Origin: Polytrichum commune
Lineage: Eukaryota; Streptophyta; Polytrichopsida; Polytrichales; Polytrichaceae
DNA: 64,000 bases
Direction: 5' to 3'
Assembly: GCA_950295325.1 (NCBI GenBank)
Contig: OX485806.1
Span: forward strand, 22,876,001 to 22,940,000
In this document: one piece after another, positions 58,641 through 64,000 of the stretch
Numbering within the stretch: the stretch's first letter is position 1
How the letters are laid out: each line of letters begins with the position of its first letter
Made by a program: the position numbers and the translations under genes
The notes under the pieces: generated by a model
Databases searched by the model: none
The model's input: the letters and a program-made list of their open reading frames with translations, nothing else
What the model was told of the DNA's origin: nothing

Positions 58641-60170
58641 TCCAAATCTCTCGGAGTTTAAAGTTTTTCTCAATCAACCGTATGTCACATCCAAAACAAT
58701 GTCTTCCAAAATGTGGTCGTTTGTAAAGGAGGTTTCAATTTTTCAAAGTGCTAAAAGTATGCACACTACAAGGACCTCATTGACATGAGCATCAAGGGAA
58801 ATTCTGAGAGGGACAATCTTAAGAAGGAGTTAAAAAACACAACAATCACTAGGGCTCATGCAATATTCTATGTCATACATGGTACCACAAGTTTAAAAAT
58901 AAATTCAAGCAAGGTTTTGGCAATCATCTATGATGGAATGGAGACCAACAAAAAAACCTTTATTTGTTTGCAGGTGACAACAAAAGCCACCATGAGATTG
59001 TTCCAATTACATGTAAGCCTCACTAGCATGGTCATGGCGACGACACATATGCTTGTTACACATTGATTTGTGGCCTAAATATTTGAACTTTGTTATATTG
59101 TCTTTGGCGAGATGCCTTCACACACTGGAAAAACCTTTAGTATGTAATTCAATAAGTTATTTGACGAACTACCTTTCAACAATTATTTTGAAACATTTGT
59201 ATGGGGCGAACCCATGCGAGCATTTTTTGTTTTTTTTCTTGAGATTTATTTTCTTTCACCCCTAAGCATTGGGAGACCTCTCAATGCACATTGGACCTTG
59301 GTGTTAGTCATTGTAGGTTATGCTACAAATTGTAAACTTCTGCCCCTTAATTTTCAATGTAATTACAGTTTGGCCTCTAGATGTTATTCTTCAATTCCAC
59401 CACCAACTAATGGTTTGGATGTTCTCTCACCACTACCAAGAAAAGCTATATCTACAACTAGACAATTGGGCCAAGGACAATAAAAATCAATACATTATGG
59501 CGTTTCTATCCATGTTGATGGCTTAAAAGTTTTCCAAGATATACATGTTGGATTCCTACTCATTGGTCACACTCATGAAAATATAGACATATATATATAA
59601 GTTACTTGTCCAAATAACTTAAAACAACGAACACTTTTTTTTTGCTAACTTCATGAATTTTTTCATGGAATCACACATTTGTTTTTTAAAACCATATTCG
59701 ATTCAAGAGGTTGTCAATTTCAGATCTTTCTTTGAAGGTTATACTAAGGAGCTTGTGGGGTTCAAGGAAATGGATGTTTTCATGTTCTTTGTGGACAATG
59801 ATGAATGGAATATTTTTCACTAAAAAAATATGCACTTGATCTAGAGTGGTTGAAACAAAAAAAATTGGTTTGCATGTGGAAGGACAATGGTCGCAATTGC
59901 CCACTTATTCTCAAAGGTGAACGACCCGCTCTCCAAAGTAGGCCTCCTTGGGGTTATTTTTTTCTCTAGATGTTACGAAGACAAAAGAAAGTAACTGCTA
60001 AAAATGCTCATGATGCAAATGAAGAAAGTGATGAAATTTGTGGTGGTATAAAGTAATACATTGAAATATGGAAGAATGGTTGTTTGGAAAATTAAATGTA
60101 TTGTGAAAAAATGGAAGATTATGTCACATACTGGAAAGATGTTGATGAGGAATTAGGTAACCCATTTCTT
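58640..60170 (+). pseudogene. DUF7869-like transposon-type protein, decayed
   Basis: Plus-strand fragments in three frames give successive parts of a protein of the DUF7869 kind, found in large numbers in transposon-like genes of plants and animals. Readable parts are LKKELKNTTITRAHAIFYVIHG (58810-58880), LHIDLWPKYLNFVILSLARCLHTLEKPLVC (59054-59143), LYLQLDNWAKDNKNQYIMAFLSML (about 59447-59518) and HVGFLLIGHTHENIDIY (about 59545-59595). A C-terminal EDYVTYWKDVDEELG-like piece lies near 60117-60155. Many stops and shifts separate them, so the copy is dead. The family role is not known to me. Confidence 0.55.
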
Positions 60171-60179
60171 CAACACCTC

Positions 60180-61280
60180 AAAACTACAACTCGTTTTATA
60201 GTCATCAACATCATATACCACGACAAACACAAACATCTTTAATGTAGCTCGAGAGAATATGACACCAAACGATGATTCCAGAGATCCCTTTTGTGGAATT
60301 GCCAAGTTATTTATTTGCCAATTCATTTATGTTGTATATTTTCCATACAACCTATTTAATTTTTGTTGGCAAATAATGAATCTTGTAGTAAGAAGTTATA
60401 GCCTTGCGTAATCCCAATAATAAGTGACACCAAATACCATCAACGGTGTAGATTAATCATGTGTTTTGTATCATGGGAGAAGTGGGCTACACTAATTGAC
60501 CCAATTAGTGTGTGTTACTATTCAAAGTTACGTAGGGCAATAAAGTCTAACTCAAGAGTTCAATTCTTACTAACGAAAGTTCAATAGGTTGTTCAGACAT
60601 TCTAACATTTAAATGACCTTGCTTGGTAAAACATCACATTCTCATTAAACAACTATTTGGAGCAACGCGTAACTCCAAATAAGTAACACACACTAATCGG
60701 GATAATCATTGTAATTTGAAAACAATTGACCATTTGAAGACCTATTTGCCTCAATACATGGGAGCAATACCCAATTAATACAAGTCGAGATCGACATTGA
60801 ACACTTAAAAGTAGTGCTTACAATATAAGTTTAGAGATATGTGCAAAAATAATTTGGCATAACATCATTAAGTAGTGTGTGCTCCTTCGCGTGGGGCTGT
60901 GAGAATATGGCCATGGGATGTCCCAACCTGCTGCAAATGTAAACTGAACATAAGTCTCCTTGCACTAGGTTGGAGCATCCTATGGTTATATTCTCAGGGC
61001 CCACATGAACGAACCTAGACTGCTTAATAATGTTATGGGGAGCCTCATCAAGAGAGTAATCATAAAATAGGTTGATCTCTATCCACAATGGATGAGACCA
61101 TTGTGGAGTAAGCAAGAAGGAGACACAAGTGGACACTTTTCGTTGCCTTTTGACTAAATTTGCGATTACTTTTAATTGTGAATTTAATCTCATGTTCTCA
61201 CCACCCCACCGGCAACATGAGCCGCACCCCTAGACAAGGAATCAAAATGTCACTGCAGCAAGAATGGACCAATGCCATAC
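60180..61280. other. Intergenic with a small inverted repeat
   Basis: A 33-bp imperfect inverted repeat (ATTAGTGTGTGTTACT at about 60504 and its complement near 60695), with a third related copy near 60401, could mark a roughly 200-bp MITE at 60499-60702. No target duplication was established. The 120-codon minus frame at 60831-61193 is unrecognised. Confidence 0.4.
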
Positions 61281-61282
61281 GT

Positions 61283-61795
61283 AGGGCCACTTCACACACG
61301 AGCCAAGAGCCGTGACCATGAAATTGTGAGAGCCCAAAAGAAAGTGTCCAAAGGCCGTCCCAACACACCTTCTAAATCATGTAGTGTGGTCACGGACCCT
61401 CAAGTGTAGTGTGAAGTCATATGTGACCGGCCCCCCGACCAAATGCTATTTCAATGAATTCCTATTCAAGTGGGTCCTCGTACATGATAATATAGAATAA
61501 ACCAACGGTTGTGATTGTTCAAAGTCCCATGGTCTCCCAACACGTCTCCCAATTTTGTGTTAGGCCTACCTCCAAGACGTGATTTTTGGAAATAACCCAA
61601 GTGACCATGAAACATGATCCATTTGATGTCATGTAAGAATCCATGTAGACTTTACATCTATCTTGCATTCACATACTCCAATGGTCCCTCGAGCGTAGTG
61701 TGACACGAGCTTGGACCGGCTCCGCCTTTTCCACCGATGAGAGTGCTTGAAGTGTAATGGTCACGGGCTCTCAGTCTCGTGTGTGAAGTGGCCCT
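61283..61795. mobile_element. Probable MITE, 513 bp
   Basis: AGGGCCACTTCACACACGAG at the left end has an exact reverse complement at the right, and likeness continues for about 36 bp with two small differences. Flanking decamers (TGCCATACGT and CGGCATACCT) agree at 7 of 10 positions, suggesting a worn Mutator-type duplication. No coding frame. Confidence 0.6.
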
Positions 61796-61799
61796 CGGC

Positions 61800-62490
61800 A
61801 TACCTAGGTCTTGACAATGTTACGCCTTTCCATATAAACTTAATCGTGACACCTTTATAGGTGCTAAATATTGTTAGTAGGGAATCGGTTGAAGGAAGGT
61901 CGCTGAAAACGCCAAATTAAATAGAACATGAAAGGGCATACAAACACATAAGATTATTCAGTTCCATAACAATGTTCTATGGGACTGACACTATTTGACA
62001 TAATATTCCCCATATTTAGTATGAATATAGAGAATATTCCACATAATAATGTCGGTTCCACATAAAATTGTTACGAATCTAAATAATGTTATACATGTGT
62101 GTGCATATCTATGTACATGATGCACAAAACCCCACTCACAGAAGCTCGAAAACCGATTTCATGAGATTAGCTGGAGTCACTTTTCTCACACACCTTGAAA
62201 AGGAAAGTATATGATAGGAAATCTAGGTGCTAAAATATCACGATCCGAGGGTTGCTCATCATCAACCAATAGAAGTATAAAGAAGGAACCGAGAAGGAAC
62301 CGTTCTTGTTCACATCCATGGACGAGACAAAAACCAATCTCGACACAAAACATGATGCTTTGGAGCTTTAAGAAGACGAGGAGTCGGAAGAAAAAGAAAA
62401 AGAAAAAGAAAAAGAAAAGGAAAAAAACTCGCAACACATGATGGAACCACGGCCCTAGGGCATTCCACATGTAAGGACCACCTCATAATT
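61800..62490. other. Intergenic with (AAAAAG) microsatellite
   Basis: About seven AAAAAG units at about 62385-62430. No gene. Confidence 0.6.
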
Positions 62491-62499
62491 AATGTGATA

Positions 62500-62965
62500 A
62501 CCGTAGCTCTCTAGCAGCTTGGGCATCTTTCTGCCTAATAATTAATTAAAGTGCGAAAATAAGTTAGGCAACCCATAAAAAAAACTGAAAATGGGTAGAT
62601 TCTAAAAGTAATCTAAAATAAATTATGCATTCATCCAAGTCATTTCTGTAATTCATAGATGGTTTTCCTAATTTCATCTATGACGGCTATGATTAACCAA
62701 CATTCCTTACCCTAAATTTTTTTTTTTTTTTTTACTTGTATGTCAAGGTTTTGTTTGGCAACATATTTTGCTTTGATCTGATGCTACTTTGTTGGATTCC
62801 AATGTATGTCACTTGCATTATTGTGATTCTAGACACTCTTTGGATGTGTTTTATTTATTTATATTTGTTTGTTTTACACTCAACGAAATTAATTTCCCAT
62901 AAATTTAGGCACCTTTAGAATCAATGAATTATTTTTTGCCCAAGTTGCTAGAGAGCGACGGTAGG
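62500..62965. repeat. Inverted-repeat-bounded stretch, possible MITE
   Basis: GCTCTCTAGCAGCTTGGGCA (about 62508) is matched on the other strand by GCTCTCTAGCAACTTGGGCA (about 62936-62957). A copy of the left side, without a partner, lies at 37835-37890. The interior has a T run at about 62717. No target duplication found. Confidence 0.45.
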
Positions 62966-63139
62966 CAATTTGAGTGGTGCAAATAAAGTTATCCGGAAAG
63001 TCCTTCAAAGGTGGATGAAATTGTGGGTTTTCATCATTCTTTGAGAGAACTTTCTATAAAGAGATCACTAGCTCATCATTTATGAAAGCATATTTTGAAA
63101 GTTGGGTGAAAGTTTCGGGGTCTTCTTTTTCCATCAAAT

Positions 63140-63310
63140 TTTGAGAGAATATTAGGGTTTAAAATAGAGTATGCGCATGAGACATGTTGTCCTGAATCAT
63201 GTATCGGCTAATACATGCTAGCTTGGCCCACCCATCTTAGTAGGACAAGCTAGAAAGCATTTTCAATAGCCCAACACCACTCTTTGTGTATGCCAAGTTA
63301 AGCATTAAGG
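63140..63310 (+). repeat. Dispersed repeat R1, copy c
   Basis: Third copy of R1, with TTAGTAGGACAAGCTAGAAAG-type and CCCAACACCACTCTTTGTGT landmarks. Likeness to copy b starts about 100 bp earlier. Confidence 0.7.
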
Positions 63311-63429
63311 AAACTTGGTTGACGTTGTGTTAATTTGCATGAACTTAGGGTTTGGGACTAAAGCCATGGTTTCATGTGCTTTACTTTACAAATAACATTA
63401 ATACCATGAACAATTATCCTCGCAAAACT

Positions 63430-64000
63430 CACCATGACGAGGGTTGTTTTTCACATGTGACCAAGGGCTGTGAGAAATAATGATATATGGATTCTCCAGG
63501 TCATGGTTGATGGTTTGAAGTTCATGATCAAGAGAATCCACATCGCTTTTAAAAAGCCTTGGTCATGGGACATAGTGTAAAGTGTACTTAGACTAGGACA
63601 TGGTGTTTGGCACGACAATGTAAAATAATAAAGTACAAAATATATTTTGACTAAAGATAAAACTTTTTTAAGAGGTTGGATAGGTGTAGATCTAACACTG
63701 GACAATATGAAGACATGTGTTTGAAATAGGTTGGACTATATACTCAAAATTAATTAACCATCCTAGGCTTAGTAGTCAACCTAATTGGAGAGGGGGGGGG
63801 GAGGACCTATTTGGCTTCTTATGGCTCACTCAATGATTTTTACTTTGGCTATGCACAGTGATTTGTGATTATAAAAATAAACAACATAATATTATGTGAT
63901 TATTCCATAGATTGTGTGATTGAAATAGCCATAAATATCCCTTACATTTATTAAAAAAAAATGGACGAGATTGCCATTTTTTGGATGAGTGTGTATAAAT
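63430..64000. other. Intergenic, no gene seen
   Basis: About 63720-63870 resembles 15330-15480. A G run lies at about 63793-63800. No coding frame. Confidence 0.4.

Noticed and set aside
1-64000. CRISPR arrays, rRNA, operons or prophage
   Set aside because: Searched for by eye; spacing, composition and spliced genes all indicate a plant nuclear genome.

Overview
This is nuclear DNA of a land plant. The evidence is one intact, intron-rich gene of the PHYTOCHROME-DEPENDENT LATE-FLOWERING (PHL) family on the minus strand (39760-49032, 17 coding exons, all GT-AG, 1512 residues), set in AT-rich, transposon-filled sequence. The divergence of the gene and the kinds of LINE and kinase sequence present hint at a non-flowering land plant, but I cannot fix the species. 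No bacterial features, rRNA, tRNA or CRISPR were seen.

The most unusual object is a giant hAT-superfamily DNA transposon, 19223-31578 (12,356 bp). It is bounded by the ends CAGGGTTGTCTAT and a perfect 8-bp target duplication, GTCATGAA. It holds four decayed genes: a coiled-coil/zinc-finger protein (+, 20142-23224), the BED/hAT transposase (-, 23714-26976), a small acidic protein (+, 28026-28554) and a protein-kinase-like protein (-, 28968-30864). A 779-bp deletion derivative of the same family (22354-23132, target duplication CCGGGGAA) has inserted in inverse orientation into the 3' end of the first gene; removing it in thought rejoins the reading frame. Every in-frame stop I found in these genes is TGA or TAG in a context explained by C-to-T change at CG or CHG sites, with no TAA, which fits decay of methylated plant DNA.

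A second, apparently unnamed transposon family has ends CTCGGGGGGTKCACT, 8-bp target duplications and a subterminal ACGTGCG motif. There are three copies: 7612-7901, 17714-19123 (carrying an AT-hook ORF) and 57243-58022. Other mobile sequence: a Mutator-like MITE (543-789), a hAT MITE (34036-34440), a probable MITE (61283-61795), a tRNA-derived SINE (about 31785-31985, minus), LINE ORF1 (7340-8600, minus) and LINE ORF2 C-terminal (about 33867-36974, minus) remnants, and a decayed DUF7869-like gene (about 58640-60170, plus).

Layout: 0-17.7 kb is old repeats, LINE debris and tandem repeats; 17.7-31.6 kb is the two large DNA transposons; 31.6-39.3 kb is SINE, LINE and direct repeats; 39.3-50.5 kb is the PHL gene and its promoter side; 50.5-64 kb is non-coding sequence with small repeats, a decayed gene and MITEs. 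Apart from PHL I see no gene likely to make a working protein.
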